64,000 nucleotides of DNA from Sporomusa sphaeroides DSM 2875 (lineage in GTDB: Bacteria > Bacillota > Negativicutes > Sporomusales > Sporomusaceae). Below, one piece after another: positions 17,106 to 27,783 of the stretch. Made by a program: the position numbers and the translations under genes. The DNA lies in NCBI RefSeq assembly GCF_001941975.2, contig NZ_CP146991.1:2572501-2636500 (forward strand), written 5' to 3'. The notes beneath the pieces are model-generated. The model saw only the letters and a program-made list of their open reading frames with translations, made no database searches and had not been told where the DNA came from. Every line of letters starts with the position of its first letter. The stretch's first letter is position 1.

Positions 17106-18992
17106 TTGCTCAAAATTGCAATAGGCCAAATGGACGTTATTCCAGGCCGGCCGGATTTAAATACTGACAAGATGTTATCCATGATTGCCAACGCCAGCAA
17201 CCACCAGGCTGATATTATCATCTTCCCCGAAATGGCTATCCCGGGTTACCTGCTGGGTGACACCTGGGAACAACAGGCTTACCTGCGTGATTGTGAAGCT
17301 TTTGGCCGTAAGATAATTGCGGCTGCCAAAGATATCTGTGTTATCTTCGGCAATGTTGCCGTAGATTGGGGCAAACACGGCGATGATGGCCGGGTGCGAA
17401 AACACAATGCCTGTTTTATTGCCCAAGACAGTCGTCTTGTCGACATACGCATCAAGACACTGCAGCCAAACTACCGCGAGTTTGACGACACACGGCATTT
17501 TTTCAGCCTGAGCAGCCTGTCGCTGGAACGCAGAGAGCCTGTGGAAAACCTAATAAAACCTGTCAAATTGTCAATTAAAGGCAAAGACTATACCCTGGGC
17601 TGCATCATTTGCGAAGACGGCTGGTCTGATGATTACAGCGTTGACCCGATTGCGGTTCTCACCGCCAACGGACCGCTTGATGTAATCATCAACATCTCCT
17701 GTTCACCGTTTACACTGGGCAAAAACAATAAACGCAACCGGGTATTTTCCCGGCAAGCCCGGGAAGCCAATACCCCGCTTGTCTATGTTAATAATACAGG
17801 TCTTCAGAATAACGGTAAAACGGTATATACCTTCGATGGATTCAGCACAGTATATAACAGCACCGGGCAAATTGTCACCTGCTGCCGGCCTTTTGCCGAA
17901 ACACTTGACTATATTGAGCTTGTCACTGAAGCGGGCGGCCAAAATCTTCCTCCGGTCAACGTACCTGACGATTCCGACATTGCCAGCCTGTATCAGGCTG
18001 TCAGTTATGGTGTCAAAAACTTCCTCCAGTCCATTGGGATGAACAAGGTGGTCATCGGCGTTTCCGGCGGTATTGACTCGGCCGTTAGCGCTGCATTATA
18101 TGCAAGCATTTTGCCCCCGGAAAATATCCTGCTGCTCAACATGCCCAGCAGGTTCAATTCCCAAACAACGAAAGATTTGGCCAGCCAGTTGGCCAAAAAT
18201 CTTGGCTGCCTGTATGCGGTAATGCCAATTGAACAATCGGTCGAACATACGGCTGCCCAAATCAGCGGTACACCCATCATCAACCTGGCTAATGGTACTG
18301 AGCACCAGTTGAACGTATCTTCTTTTGTACTGGAAAATATTCAGGCCCGTGACCGTTCTTCCCGCCTGCTGGCAGGAACGTCGGCGGCTTTCGGCGGTGG
18401 CTTTACCTGTAACGCCAACAAAAGTGAGCTTACTGTCGGCTACTCCACTCTCTATGGCGACCAAGCCGGATTTTTGGCAGCGCTGGCTGACTTATGGAAA
18501 CATCAGGTCTATCAACTGGCACATTATCTTAACGCCACCATTTATGGGCGGGAAGTCATTCCCCAGGCAGCCATTGATTTAGTACCAAGTGCCGAACTGT
18601 CCTTCGAGCAGTCTGTGGATGAAGGTAAAGGCGATCCCATTATTTATAGCTATCATGATTATTTATTTCGTGCCTTTACGGAATACTGGAACAGAGTCAC
18701 ACCGGCAGACATTTTAGACTGGTACAGTCAGGGTACAGACGTGCTGGAACAAAAACTAGGCTGTCAAACCGGCCTGATCCAGCAGTTATTCTCCGGTCCC
18801 CGCCCTTTCATTGACGACCTGGAACGTTGGTGGCGTCACTACACCGGCATGGCAGTGGCCAAGCGTATTCAGGCACCACCCGTCTTGGCCGTTAGCCGCC
18901 GTGCCTATGGCTTTGATCATCGTGAAGCACAAAACAACGTCTATTTTACGCAGGAATATCTAAGAATTAAGCAGTTGCTGCTATCTCAGTAA
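17106..18992 (+). CDS. nadE: Glutamine-dependent NAD+ synthetase
   Basis: 628 residues, two domains. Residues 1-270 are a nitrilase-type glutaminase (Glu in FPEMAIPGY, Lys in RIKTLQPNYREF, Cys169 in CIICEDGW). From about 290 the NAD synthetase domain begins; its ATP-pyrophosphatase loop GVSGGIDSAVSAAL lies near residue 317. It amidates deamido-NAD+ to NAD+ using glutamine-derived ammonia. A TTG start at 17106 is preferred because GAGGTG lies at the correct distance and no ATG fits. The gene stands alone between two terminators. Confidence 0.94.
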   Translation: MLKIAIGQMDVIPGRPDLNTDKMLSMIANASNHQADIIIFPEMAIPGYLLGDTWEQQAYLRDCEAFGRKIIAAAKDICVIFGNVAVDWGKHGDDGRVRKHNACFIAQDSRLVDIRIKTLQPNYREFDDTRHFFSLSSLSLERREPVENLIKPVKLSIKGKDYTLGCIICEDGWSDDYSVDPIAVLTANGPLDVIINISCSPFTLGKNNKRNRVFSRQAREANTPLVYVNNTGLQNNGKTVYTFDGFSTVYNSTGQIVTCCRPFAETLDYIELVTEAGGQNLPPVNVPDDSDIASLYQAVSYGVKNFLQSIGMNKVVIGVSGGIDSAVSAALYASILPPENILLLNMPSRFNSQTTKDLASQLAKNLGCLYAVMPIEQSVEHTAAQISGTPIINLANGTEHQLNVSSFVLENIQARDRSSRLLAGTSAAFGGGFTCNANKSELTVGYSTLYGDQAGFLAALADLWKHQVYQLAHYLNATIYGREVIPQAAIDLVPSAELSFEQSVDEGKGDPIIYSYHDYLFRAFTEYWNRVTPADILDWYSQGTDVLEQKLGCQTGLIQQLFSGPRPFIDDLERWWRHYTGMAVAKRIQAPPVLAVSRRAYGFDHREAQNNVYFTQEYLRIKQLLLSQ

Positions 18993-19039
18993 ACTTCCGG
19001 AACACAACCACCTTAATACAGGTTACATACAGACGCAAA

Positions 19040-19083
19040 AAAACGCGGACAGCACATGGGAATATGCACTGTCCGCGTTTTCT
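19040..19083. terminator. Bidirectional terminator between nadE and the zinc-ribbon gene
   Basis: A 13-bp stem, AAAACGCGGACAG with CTGTCCGCGTTTT, lies between the convergent nadE and minus-strand zinc-ribbon genes; A and T flanks allow function in both directions. Confidence 0.88.
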
Positions 19084-19442
19084 TATCTTCTTAATAACTG
19101 AAACAACCAAGCGCCGATAAGCACCGCACCGACTGCCAGCAAAATAAACAGCAATACAGGCAGGAAAAAAAACACCAGTATTACCAAGGCGGCAGCTACC
19201 ATTAACTTACCGGCCCAGCCGGAAGAACCAAACGAAATATTAATATGTTTCACCCGCGACCGGTTGCCGGACTCATAACTTTCATACCGGTTGCGGTTAC
19301 CGCCATTTTCTTCTTCAATAGTAATTCCGTCGAAATTATCACGTTCCTGACGGCTTAACACGGTAACCGCCGCTTCATGGCCGCAGTGCGGACATTTGCC
19401 TGTTCCGCTTTGTATTTGTTCGCCACAGTTTGGACATTGCAT
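19083..19442 (-). CDS. Zinc-ribbon protein with C-terminal membrane hairpin
   Basis: 119 residues. An N-terminal zinc ribbon (CPNCG at 3-7 and CPHCG at 17-21) is followed by an acidic/asparagine-rich linker and then two close hydrophobic helices (about residues 78-115) that should anchor it in the cytoplasmic membrane with the ribbon inside. Function unknown. AGGAGG precedes the ATG. It lies 19 nt after the 515-residue unknown gene on the same strand, so the two are probably cotranscribed. The design recalls small zinc-ribbon membrane sensors, but no target can be named. Confidence 0.72.
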   Translation of the reverse strand: MQCPNCGEQIQSGTGKCPHCGHEAAVTVLSRQERDNFDGITIEEENGGNRNRYESYESGNRSRVKHINISFGSSGWAGKLMVAAALVILVFFFLPVLLFILLAVGAVLIGAWLFQLLRR

Positions 19443-19461
19443 GCTCTACCCCTCCTGATAC

Positions 19462-21009
19462 TTATTGCAAATCATAGAGCAGGGAAACTATACCTTCTTC
19501 ACTTAAGTATCTTGGATCATACTTCTCCAGCTTTAATACCTCGATTATTTTACTCCGGTTAGCACTAATGCTGGATTTGGCTACCGCCATTTCATCAGCC
19601 AGTGTTTCTGCCGGCAGCTCGGCCTCGGCATTATTAATCTGAGAAAATGCCTGTATAGCGGCAGCGGCCCAGGCAGCCGGTTTACGGACAGTCACGGCAG
19701 TAATACCGGAAAAGTCCTGCCACATTTTTTGTACTAAAACCGCATCATGCCGCGAATAGCCAAATTTCGGCATCGAGTTTACAATTAATTCCGACACCGT
19801 GGTATTCACAGCTTTATCCCCGGCTGCCGGTTGCGGAAAGCTGCGTTCGACCTGCGCATAGGAGGTGACATTGACTCTGGCCCAGGTAGCCAGTAAATCA
19901 ATGGTGTGCCGCACAGCATTGGCATGCCTCCTGACAAAATCATCCCAGGTAGCTCCCGGTTGCTGCAATTCCAGCATAGCTTTCTGGCGGGTAATTTCCT
20001 CCTTAACCCGCCGCCGCAAGTTACTGCTTATCTCAACACTGGTAATGAAATTGATCATAATCAAATCCTGATCCTCTTGCTGCAGAAAGACATGTCCGTA
20101 AAACAGCAGTTTTTTCACCAGCTTATAGTCAAAATTAGGGTTAGGCAGGCGGAACTTTTCATCGGTTAAGAGATTAACGCACTCCACCCAATCCTGATTT
20201 ATTATGGTTTCCACATAAAATACAGTAAATTTTGCTCCCAGAAGCTCTCGCAGTATTTTCTGTTCTTCACCGGCCAGCTTATCACTGTAATCTATATGAA
20301 ATTGGATGAGTGGTGTCCGGTCATTTGCCAGCAAATGATAGTCAAATAAAAAATAGTCCCAAAATCCCAGCCAAAACTCATCATCATTTTCGTCTTCCGG
20401 CATTTGTCCCAGCGGTCCCAGGTATAAAGCAAGAGCGCGCTCAAAGTCTTCAACAAAATTTTCTTGCTGAAAGTAGGCGCTAAACTTAAGCATCAGGCGT
20501 TCTACCGCTTCGCCAACAATCCTGCCAATATCTTTAGGTATAGTCAGCGGTGATTTGAGCGACAACTCTCCTTGCTCATCCTCGTCTTCCATAAAACGAA
20601 GCCGTTTGCCGCTGGTCATAAACGCTGCAGCCTTCTTAAGCTCATGGGTGTCACTGATCGTCTTTTTCGCAGCCAGATAACTGTAAAACTCCTGCAGCAC
20701 ATCAAAAAAATGCTTTACTGTCTTAAGATTAGGTTTAAAACCTTCCATCTGTACGATAATCCATTCAACTGCCAGACTATATTCGGCTGCTGAAAGTTCA
20801 TCAAGAGACGTGTCACCCGAATATGATATATATGATACGAACAGTTGAAGATTGTGCCAGGTATCTGTAAGCTCTTCATCATTAGCTCCCTGCCAGGCTT
20901 TTTGACGCAAAAAACCTTCAATCCATTCGCGTTTTATCGCCGAATCCCATTCCTGCTCTTCATCAAAAAAGACACGGACTTCATCATAAACATTTTTTAT
21001 ATTGGTCAT
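19462..21009 (-). CDS. Unknown 515-residue protein, DUF6398-like C-terminus
   Basis: I do not recognise the full protein. It is acidic, helical and soluble, with no signal peptide or membrane helix. The last about 70 residues (RKPAAWAAAAIQAFSQIN, then AETLADEMAVAKSSISANRSKI) look like the cyclin/HTH-like segment found in DUF6398 and SEC-C-associated proteins, where it follows a PxxWAA pattern. An ASP/Glu-rich stretch near residues 135-150 and the FWLGFWDYFLFDYHL stretch near 210-225 are notable. AAAGGAG lies before ATG 21009, although an ATG at 21036 is also in frame. It is upstream of the zinc-ribbon membrane gene, 19 nt away. Confidence 0.6.
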   Translation of the reverse strand: MTNIKNVYDEVRVFFDEEQEWDSAIKREWIEGFLRQKAWQGANDEELTDTWHNLQLFVSYISYSGDTSLDELSAAEYSLAVEWIIVQMEGFKPNLKTVKHFFDVLQEFYSYLAAKKTISDTHELKKAAAFMTSGKRLRFMEDEDEQGELSLKSPLTIPKDIGRIVGEAVERLMLKFSAYFQQENFVEDFERALALYLGPLGQMPEDENDDEFWLGFWDYFLFDYHLLANDRTPLIQFHIDYSDKLAGEEQKILRELLGAKFTVFYVETIINQDWVECVNLLTDEKFRLPNPNFDYKLVKKLLFYGHVFLQQEDQDLIMINFITSVEISSNLRRRVKEEITRQKAMLELQQPGATWDDFVRRHANAVRHTIDLLATWARVNVTSYAQVERSFPQPAAGDKAVNTTVSELIVNSMPKFGYSRHDAVLVQKMWQDFSGITAVTVRKPAAWAAAAIQAFSQINNAEAELPAETLADEMAVAKSSISANRSKIIEVLKLEKYDPRYLSEEGIVSLLYDLQ

Positions 21010-21142
21010 TGTACATAATAACTCCTTTAAGCACATTAACGAACCTTATTATAACACGTTTCCCCCCTCTAAACCAGTGTTGCAGTTCAGTATTGTCTTT
21101 TTTTACCAATCACGAAAGTGCTATCTACATTATACTATAAAG

Positions 21143-21193
21143 ATAAAGAAAACACGGCTTGCCCCGAGCCCTCGGCGACGGCGGAAGTCGATG
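21143..21193 (+). repeat. 51-bp dispersed repeat, copy 2
   Basis: Matches the element at 4146-4196 over the same 51 bp with five differences (starts ATAAAGAAAACACGGCTTGC, ends GGCGGAAGTCGATG). Both copies lie in intergenic DNA in the same orientation. Two of the five changes affect paired positions in the proposed hairpin. Confidence 0.7.
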
Positions 21194-21199
21194 TTGCCC

Positions 21200-21240
21200 T
21201 TATCCTGCTCTTAAGAAAGTTATACTTTCTGTTAGGATAA
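21200..21240. repeat. Two-tier inverted repeat (hairpin) after the 51-bp repeat
   Basis: TTATCCT (21200-21206) pairs with AGGATAA (21234-21240), enclosing AGAAAGT/ACTTTCT (21214-21220 and 21224-21230). The two nested perfect stems make a cruciform or long hairpin directly beside the 51-bp repeat. Function unknown; it may belong to a larger mobile or regulatory element. Confidence 0.55.
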
Positions 21241-21276
21241 AAAATCCCCCAACCACTATTTAGGGGACTCTGATCA

Positions 21277-21316
21277 AAAGCCTGTAAGCCTTACCAGGTA
21301 AGAACTCACAGGCTTT
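21277..21316 (-). terminator. Probable terminator after mscL
   Basis: AAAGCCTGT (21277-21285) and ACAGGCTTT (21308-21316) form a 9-bp stem five bases past the mscL stop. On the minus strand it ends in a short T-containing run, so it is a weak-tailed terminator. Confidence 0.5.
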
Positions 21317-21320
21317 GCCG

Positions 21321-21758
21321 TTAATTATCAAATATCGAGGTGCAATATGGGCAGCGCGTTGCCTTGCTATGCACATTGGAAAAACAATGCGGGCACTCTT
21401 TCGTTCCCGGTCCCGGTGTTTCCGGAGGTTTGGCAGACAGCTTGTTTACCTGGGTTATGAGCAGGAAAATAGCAAAAGCGACTATCGTAAAATCTACGAT
21501 TGTATTGATAAACAGACCATAGTTTAAGGTTGCCGCTCCGGCAGCTTTCGCTGCTGCAATAGTAGGATAACTGGTGCCTGACAGGTTGATAAACAGATTG
21601 GAAAAATCCACTTTTCCCAACAGCAGGCCAACGACCGGCATTAAAATATCATTAACAAACGAAGATACTATCTTCCCGAATGCAGCACCAATAATAATGC
21701 CTACCGCCAAATCCAAAACATTCCCCCGCATGGCAAACTTAACAAATTCCTTAAGCAT
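21321..21758 (-). CDS. mscL: Large-conductance mechanosensitive channel with zinc-ribbon tail
   Basis: 145 residues. The first 100 form MscL: the amphipathic start [22 protein letters not shown]1 ([20 protein letters not shown]), a short periplasmic loop and TM2 ([13 protein letters not shown]). It opens under membrane tension and protects against osmotic downshock. Instead of the usual helical C-terminal bundle there is a Pro/Gly hinge and a zinc ribbon with CPHC and CPYC. ATG 21758 is preferred, after a GGGGGG ribosome site; an ATG at 21776 is also in frame but weak. Confidence 0.9.
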   Translation of the reverse strand: MLKEFVKFAMRGNVLDLAVGIIIGAAFGKIVSSFVNDILMPVVGLLLGKVDFSNLFINLSGTSYPTIAAAKAAGAATLNYGLFINTIVDFTIVAFAIFLLITQVNKLSAKPPETPGPGTKECPHCFSNVHSKATRCPYCTSIFDN

Positions 21759-21788
21759 CCCGGCCCCCCCTTTCAACCATGCTATTTA

Positions 21789-23267
21789 CTACTTACCAGC
21801 TTTTAATACTTCTATCCCTAATTTAGAATTTTTTTCAATAGCCTTAATGGTATTATCTATATGGGCAAATATCTCCTCAGACATTTTTTTGGCTTGTGCA
21901 TAAAATGTATTAGCCTGATTTGCATTCTTGGCATTAACGGCATCCACTACCTTTATCCCCATACTATGCAGTTCATGATGGACACTGTCAATAGCTGACC
22001 ACTCCTTAACTATGTCCGGGTGAGTTATATGCATGGCATGATAAAAATGACCAAAGGCACATCTCCTCGAATCGGTTTGAATCGGGTAAGTTTTCATTTC
22101 CTCAACGATTCGTTGCAAATTCTTCATCCAATTACCATGAGCTTCTTTGGCCTTTAACAGATTCCTGGTCAGTTCCTCATTGCTGATTGCATGCATTCCC
22201 CCATTTAACGAGGTTATCATAATTCGTACAATCTCACTAAGGTCCTCGTCAATTTTGGTTATCTGTTTGGCATTGTCAGCGCTTTCCATCGCATCGCCGT
22301 GAATAATTTGCGTCATCTCATGCAGCTTTTCCGCATCCTGAGTAGATAGATTCATTGCCTGATTTACTTGTTTGGCCGCTTCTCTAATATCCAGCATGGA
22401 CTCTGAAATTTTGTCCACATCTTTAATAGTGTCTTTTAACATAAACACATTGTCTTTGATGGTATCAGATATCATGTCCAGCTTTTCATTCATATTGCCG
22501 GTAGACGCCAGGGTATGATTCAGGCTTTCTTTGGTGCCGCTGGCTGCCTGGTGGATGTTATTGACAAAAACCCTCATGTCGTCCAAATTCATTTTGGTAC
22601 TGTCTGCCAGTTTCCTGATTTCATTAGCCACAACGGCAAAGCCTCTGCCAAATTCGCCTGCCCGGGCAGCTTCGATAGAAGCATTAAGAGCCAGCAAATT
22701 AGTTTGTTCAGCTATGGCTTCCACGCCATTAACGATTTCACTTACTTTATCAGCCATCTCCACCAAATGAGCGATTTGTTCACCCATTGTCGTAGTATCT
22801 TTTACAACATTTTCTTTGAGGGTATTCACTTCCTGCAACTGTCCCATGCTTTCATCATTCTTCCGAATCAGTTCATTGGAGGATTCTGATAATTGATGCA
22901 TGGTGGCTGAAGTATGACTTATTGTTTCATTTACCTCATTCATACTTGCCGTGATTTCTTCTACGATAGAAAGGTTGGATTCACTCAAGGCCGACATATT
23001 TTGGGCAAAGGCAATCAGTTTATTGGCAGAGTGTGTCATTTTTACATCAAAATCACTTAAAGAGGATATGCTGCCCAACATTTTTTTAGAGCTTACCGAC
23101 ATTTTTTCTTCATTTGCCAACAGCCTGTCAAAATGTTTAAGCATAGTCTTGTGAATAGGATAATCAACTACCAGTTGCTCAACAGTTCTGCCATTAAGCC
23201 GGTCTTCCACATTTTTTATAATACAAAGCGCTTCATCGCAGGGTGCTGCTTTCTTAAAAAAATTCAT
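21789..23267 (-). CDS. Cytoplasmic methyl-accepting chemotaxis protein with CZB domain
   Basis: 492 residues and no membrane helix, so a soluble chemoreceptor. The central coiled coil carries the signalling hairpin tip [20 protein letters not shown] (about residues 190-210), which docks CheA/CheW. The C-terminus (from about residue 375) is a chemoreceptor zinc-binding (CZB) domain: a first His near AHGNW, the CAFGHFYHA motif and VHHELHSMG, giving a 3His/1Cys site. CZB sensors detect zinc or oxidants such as hypochlorite. GGGAGG precedes the ATG. No che genes are in the window, so it works with a core system elsewhere. Confidence 0.9.
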   Translation of the reverse strand: MNFFKKAAPCDEALCIIKNVEDRLNGRTVEQLVVDYPIHKTMLKHFDRLLANEEKMSVSSKKMLGSISSLSDFDVKMTHSANKLIAFAQNMSALSESNLSIVEEITASMNEVNETISHTSATMHQLSESSNELIRKNDESMGQLQEVNTLKENVVKDTTTMGEQIAHLVEMADKVSEIVNGVEAIAEQTNLLALNASIEAARAGEFGRGFAVVANEIRKLADSTKMNLDDMRVFVNNIHQAASGTKESLNHTLASTGNMNEKLDMISDTIKDNVFMLKDTIKDVDKISESMLDIREAAKQVNQAMNLSTQDAEKLHEMTQIIHGDAMESADNAKQITKIDEDLSEIVRIMITSLNGGMHAISNEELTRNLLKAKEAHGNWMKNLQRIVEEMKTYPIQTDSRRCAFGHFYHAMHITHPDIVKEWSAIDSVHHELHSMGIKVVDAVNAKNANQANTFYAQAKKMSEEIFAHIDNTIKAIEKNSKLGIEVLKAGK

Positions 23268-23472
23268 ACAGATTACCTCCCAAATATCAACCTTTTCTTA
23301 TCAATCAAGATTTACATCTATATCCTGTCTGCGAATCCCTTCTTCAACCGGAAACTTGTGAGCCAATATTTTACTATGTATTCCCAGCAAAATAAAAAAA
23401 TCCTGCTAACTTATACAAAATTCGGCAGAAATAATCAAAATACACCATCCAAAAAAGAATAATAAAAAATAA

Positions 23473-23501
23473 TTGTCATTTTGGGAAGTAAAACCTATAA
23501 T
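23473..23501 (+). promoter_or_regulatory. Sigma-70-type promoter of the activase gene
   Basis: TTGTCA (23473-23478) and TATAAT (23496-23501) are separated by exactly 17 bases, an almost consensus housekeeping promoter, 48 bases before the activase ATG. No competing operator was recognised. Confidence 0.75.
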
Positions 23502-23549
23502 AAAGTTAAACAATGTTTGAATTTATTGCAGTAATAGGAGAGATCCCAA

Positions 23550-26500
23550 ATGAATAAAACATTGCGTGTTGGTATTGACATTGGTTCGACAACGTTAAAA
23601 ATGGTTATTCTTGATGAACAAGATCATATTGTGTTTCAAAAATATGTGCGGCATTTTTCCGATATAACAACTGCGTTTCAGTCGGTAGCAGCTAAAGCCC
23701 ATACAATCCTTCAACAAAAATTACTATCCATTATGTTTACAGGATCAGCAGGCATGGGGATCTCCCAGCTGCTGGGACTGCCGTTTGTCCAGGAGGTAAT
23801 CGCCTCCACCAATGCCATCAAACATATTATCCCTACTACCAGCACTGCAATTGAACTTGGGGGCGAAGACGCTAAAATTACTTATTTTGATCAAACCGTG
23901 GAGCAGCGCATGAACGGTGTTTGCGCCGGCGGTACGGGTGCGTTTATTGACCATATGGCGGCCCTCTTACATACCGACCCCCAGGGCTTAAATGAGCTTG
24001 CCAAGAAATACAGCATCATTTATCCCATTGCTTCCCGCTGCGGCGTGTTTGCCAAAACCGATGTGCAGGCGCTAATGAATGAAGGTGTTTCTAAAGAAGA
24101 TATTGCCGCTTCTGTATTGCAGGCGGTTGTCAATCAGACCATCAGCAGTTTGTCACAAGGCCGGCCAATCAGTGGCAAGGTAGCCTTTCTCGGCGGTCCT
24201 TTGCACTTTTTATCTGAACTGCGGCGGCGGTTCACGGAAACCTTAGGGCTTAACACCGAGCAAGTGCTGGCGCCCGAAAGTTCACCATACTTTGTCGCCA
24301 TTGGAGCAGCTCTTACCCCACAGCAAGAGCCGGTCGCGTATGAGCTTTTGCAAAAAAAATCCAGCAAATTATTTGACCTTCAGCTTAAAAGCGAACAAGC
24401 ACTGAACCCGCTCTTTACTGACGAAAAAGAATACCGGCACTTTGCCGCCCGTCATGCGCAGCATACGGCTAAACGCGGCAACCTGGAGAATTACAGCGGC
24501 AACACCTATTTAGGAATTGATGCCGGTTCAACGACAACTAAGCTGGCACTAATTGGCGAGGATGGCAGCTTATTGTATTCCTATTATACCAGCAACCGCG
24601 GCAATCCCCTGGAAACAGTAATTGCGGCGCTTAAAGCCATGTATCAACAGCTAAATTCGCATACCCGGATTGCCTGCGGAGCCGTTACCGGTTATGGCGA
24701 GCAATTTATCAAGGCCGCTTTACAGGTGGACATCGGTGAAGTCGAAACAGTGGCCCATCTTAAGGCTGCCCAATATTTCTCACCTGATGTTACTTTTGTC
24801 CTGGATATCGGCGGCCAGGATATGAAAAGCTTTTTCGTGCGGGATGGCATAATTGACTCCATTATGCTCAATGAAGCTTGTTCTGCCGGCTGCGGCTCCT
24901 TTATTGAAAACTTTGCCCAGGCAATGGGTATGACGGTTGGCGATTTTTCTCAGCTTGCTCTGAAAGCGCAGCATCCGGTCGATCTGGGCAGCCGGTGCAC
25001 GGTGTTCATGAATTCAAAGGTTAAACAAGCGCAGAAGGAAGGCGCCGAAGTCAGTGATATTGCCGCCGGCATTTCCATTTCGATAATCAAAAATGCCTTA
25101 TTTAAGGTAATCCGCTTAAAAAACACTGATGAATTGGGCACCAAAATCGTGGTTCAGGGTGGCACCTTTTACAATGATGCCGTGCTGCGGGCATTAGAAC
25201 AAATGCTGGGGAGGGAAATTATCCGTCCGGATATTGCCGGCCTTATGGGTGCTTTCGGGGCGGCGCTGATTGCCAGAGAACGCTGCGCCGGAGCCGGATC
25301 TTCCCTCCTGAGAGCGGCTGACCTCAACAGTTTTACTGCTAACACCACCAATCATCGCTGCCAATTATGCGGTAACCACTGCCTGATTACCACACAGCAA
25401 TTTTCCAACGGCCGGCAGTATCATGCCGGCAACCGCTGCGAACGTGGTGTGGGTAAAACCACAGTGACTGATACACTGCCAAATCTGTATGCCTATAAAT
25501 ATCAACGGCTGTTTCAATACAAGCCTTTGCCTGAGTCTGTGGCCAGCCGCGGGGTTATTGGCATTCCCCGGGTGCTTAACATGTATGAGGATTATCCTTT
25601 CTGGCATACCCTGTTCACTAAACTCGGCTACCGGGTCATTTTATCCGGCCGATCTTCACGCCAACTCTATGAACTGGGTATGGAAACCATCCCCTCGGAT
25701 TCCATTTGTTACCCGGCCAAGCTTGTGCACGGACATATCAGTGATTTGGTTTCCAAAGGGGTAAAAAAGATATTTTATCCCTGCATTCCCTACACCACAC
25801 AAGAAGATCCTGCTGCCGACAACTGCTATAACTGCCCCATCGTTACCTCCTATCCGGAAAATATTAAGGCCAATATGGATATCCTGCGGGAAAAAGGTAT
25901 TCTCTTTCTTCATCCCTTCCTGCCGCTTAATCACCGTGAACGCTTGATCAGCCGGCTAATGCAGGAACTGGCGGCAGAGGCTGTTACCAAGCAAGAGCTT
26001 AGTGCTGCTGTCGATGCAGCTTACAGCGAGCTGGATTGCTATAAAGCCGATGTCAAGCGTAAAACGCAGGAAGCGCTGGCCTTTATGGCTGACCGGAATA
26101 TTAACGGAATTGTTTTGGCAGGCAGGCCTTATCATATTGATCCGGAGATTAATCACGGTTTGCCTGAACTCATTCAATCCTATGGTTTGGGCGTATTGTC
26201 AGAGGATGCAGTACGGCATTTGGGTACAATAAACCGGCCGCTGCGGGTTGTTGATCAGTGGACATACCACTCCCGCCTTTATGCGGCAGCAAGTTTTGTT
26301 AGTACACAGCCTGCTGTTGAATTAATCCAGATCAACTCTTTCGGCTGCGGGCTTGATGCCGTTGTAATTGACCAGGTAAAAGAAATCCTTGAGGCCCATA
26401 ACCGAGTCTATACGGCCATTAAGCTGGATGAAGTCAACAACCTGGGCGCCGCCAGAATCAGAGTGCGCTCACTCTTAGCCGCTCTCAACGACAGAGGCAG

Positions 26501-27767
26501 GGAAGCTATTGGCAAACAAACCGCTGAACTTGCCGCCACCCATCAATGCCGGCCTGATTTTACCCCCGAAATGAAAAAATGCCATACCATATTGGCACCG
26601 CAAATGTCTCCCATTCATTTTCAGTTTTTAGAAGCAGGATTCCGCAAAGCCGGGTATCGGCTGGTAGTAGCCCCCACCCCTGACCAAACTGCAATTGACG
26701 AGGGGTTAAAGTTTGTCCATAATGATGCCTGTTATCCGACAATAATTGTAATCGGACAACTATTGAAGGCATTAAAATCCGGGCTGTATGATCTTAATAA
26801 CACATCAGTTATGTTATCGCAAACCGGTGGCGGCTGCCGCGCGACCAATTATGTGGCACTGGCCCGTAAAGCCCTTAAAGATGCCGGTATGCCTCAAATA
26901 CCTGTACTTGCACTCGGCGGAGAAAACCAACCGGGGTTTTCCATGACATTATCGCTGTTTGAGAATTTAATCATCGGTATTATTTACGGCGACCTCCTGA
27001 TGCGGGTGCTGTACCGGGTAAGACCGTACGAAAAGCAGCCTGGTTCGACCCAGGCACTGTATGATTACTGGGCCGCCAAATGCCGGCAGGATATACTGAC
27101 AGGCGGAAGATACCAGTTTAAAAACAACATCTTCGGGATTGTCCGTGATTTTGACAATCTGGAAATTGATGAACAGCTGCAAAAACCGCGGGTCGGTCTG
27201 GTTGGCGAGATATTGGTAAAATACCACCCAACAGCCAACAATCACCTTGTTGAGTTATTGGAAAGCGAGGGCGCGGAAGCTGTGGTGCCTGATATGCTGG
27301 ATTTCTTTCTCTACTGCGCTTATGACAGTACGGTAAACTATAACCTGTTAGCAGGTACCTTAGCGGATAAGGTCAAGGGCAGCTTGTTCAGAAGGGTTAT
27401 TGAGTTTTACCGCCGCCACCTCCGCAAAGCGCTGACAACAAGCAAACGCTTTACAGCACCGTATACGATTGAGAATATAGCCAGACTGGCAGAAAAACAT
27501 ATATCTCTTGGCAATTTCACCGGTGAAGGCTGGCTGCTGACCGGCGAAATGGTCGAACTCATTCACTGCGGCGTGGATAATATTGTGTGCTTGCAGCCAT
27601 TTGCCTGCCTGCCCAATCATATTACCGGCAAAGGTATGATCAGAGAGTTACGCCGCAATTATCCTAACGCTAATATTGTTGCCATCGACTATGATCCCGG
27701 GGCCAGCGAGGTTAACCAGATAAACCGCATAAAATTAATGCTGGCCGTAGCCAAAGAAAAACTTTAG
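23550..27767 (+). CDS. Giant acyl-CoA dehydratase activase-related protein (2x BcrAD/BadFG + DUF2229)
   Basis: 1405 residues. Two ASKHA ATPase modules in tandem (about 5-260 and 320-590) each show the [20 protein letters not shown] phosphate loop and Cys pairs for the shared [4Fe-4S] cluster (VCAGGTG and SRCGVF in the first, [10 protein letters not shown] and SRCTVF in the second). Then come a Cys4-like site ([12 protein letters not shown] at 610-635) and DUF2229/HgdB-like parts (about 660-1390). Such proteins are related to the activators of 2-hydroxyacyl-CoA dehydratases, which drive ATP-coupled electron injection. Its own partner is not adjacent. The RBS is a purine-rich AGGAGAG. It stands alone between other genes. 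Confidence 0.85.
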   Translation: MNKTLRVGIDIGSTTLKMVILDEQDHIVFQKYVRHFSDITTAFQSVAAKAHTILQQKLLSIMFTGSAGMGISQLLGLPFVQEVIASTNAIKHIIPTTSTAIELGGEDAKITYFDQTVEQRMNGVCAGGTGAFIDHMAALLHTDPQGLNELAKKYSIIYPIASRCGVFAKTDVQALMNEGVSKEDIAASVLQAVVNQTISSLSQGRPISGKVAFLGGPLHFLSELRRRFTETLGLNTEQVLAPESSPYFVAIGAALTPQQEPVAYELLQKKSSKLFDLQLKSEQALNPLFTDEKEYRHFAARHAQHTAKRGNLENYSGNTYLGIDAGSTTTKLALIGEDGSLLYSYYTSNRGNPLETVIAALKAMYQQLNSHTRIACGAVTGYGEQFIKAALQVDIGEVETVAHLKAAQYFSPDVTFVLDIGGQDMKSFFVRDGIIDSIMLNEACSAGCGSFIENFAQAMGMTVGDFSQLALKAQHPVDLGSRCTVFMNSKVKQAQKEGAEVSDIAAGISISIIKNALFKVIRLKNTDELGTKIVVQGGTFYNDAVLRALEQMLGREIIRPDIAGLMGAFGAALIARERCAGAGSSLLRAADLNSFTANTTNHRCQLCGNHCLITTQQFSNGRQYHAGNRCERGVGKTTVTDTLPNLYAYKYQRLFQYKPLPESVASRGVIGIPRVLNMYEDYPFWHTLFTKLGYRVILSGRSSRQLYELGMETIPSDSICYPAKLVHGHISDLVSKGVKKIFYPCIPYTTQEDPAADNCYNCPIVTSYPENIKANMDILREKGILFLHPFLPLNHRERLISRLMQELAAEAVTKQELSAAVDAAYSELDCYKADVKRKTQEALAFMADRNINGIVLAGRPYHIDPEINHGLPELIQSYGLGVLSEDAVRHLGTINRPLRVVDQWTYHSRLYAAASFVSTQPAVELIQINSFGCGLDAVVIDQVKEILEAHNRVYTAIKLDEVNNLGAARIRVRSLLAALNDRGREAIGKQTAELAATHQCRPDFTPEMKKCHTILAPQMSPIHFQFLEAGFRKAGYRLVVAPTPDQTAIDEGLKFVHNDACYPTIIVIGQLLKALKSGLYDLNNTSVMLSQTGGGCRATNYVALARKALKDAGMPQIPVLALGGENQPGFSMTLSLFENLIIGIIYGDLLMRVLYRVRPYEKQPGSTQALYDYWAAKCRQDILTGGRYQFKNNIFGIVRDFDNLEIDEQLQKPRVGLVGEILVKYHPTANNHLVELLESEGAEAVVPDMLDFFLYCAYDSTVNYNLLAGTLADKVKGSLFRRVIEFYRRHLRKALTTSKRFTAPYTIENIARLAEKHISLGNFTGEGWLLTGEMVELIHCGVDNIVCLQPFACLPNHITGKGMIRELRRNYPNANIVAIDYDPGASEVNQINRIKLMLAVAKEKL

Positions 27768-27783
27768 TCAGCTATTGGGTAAA

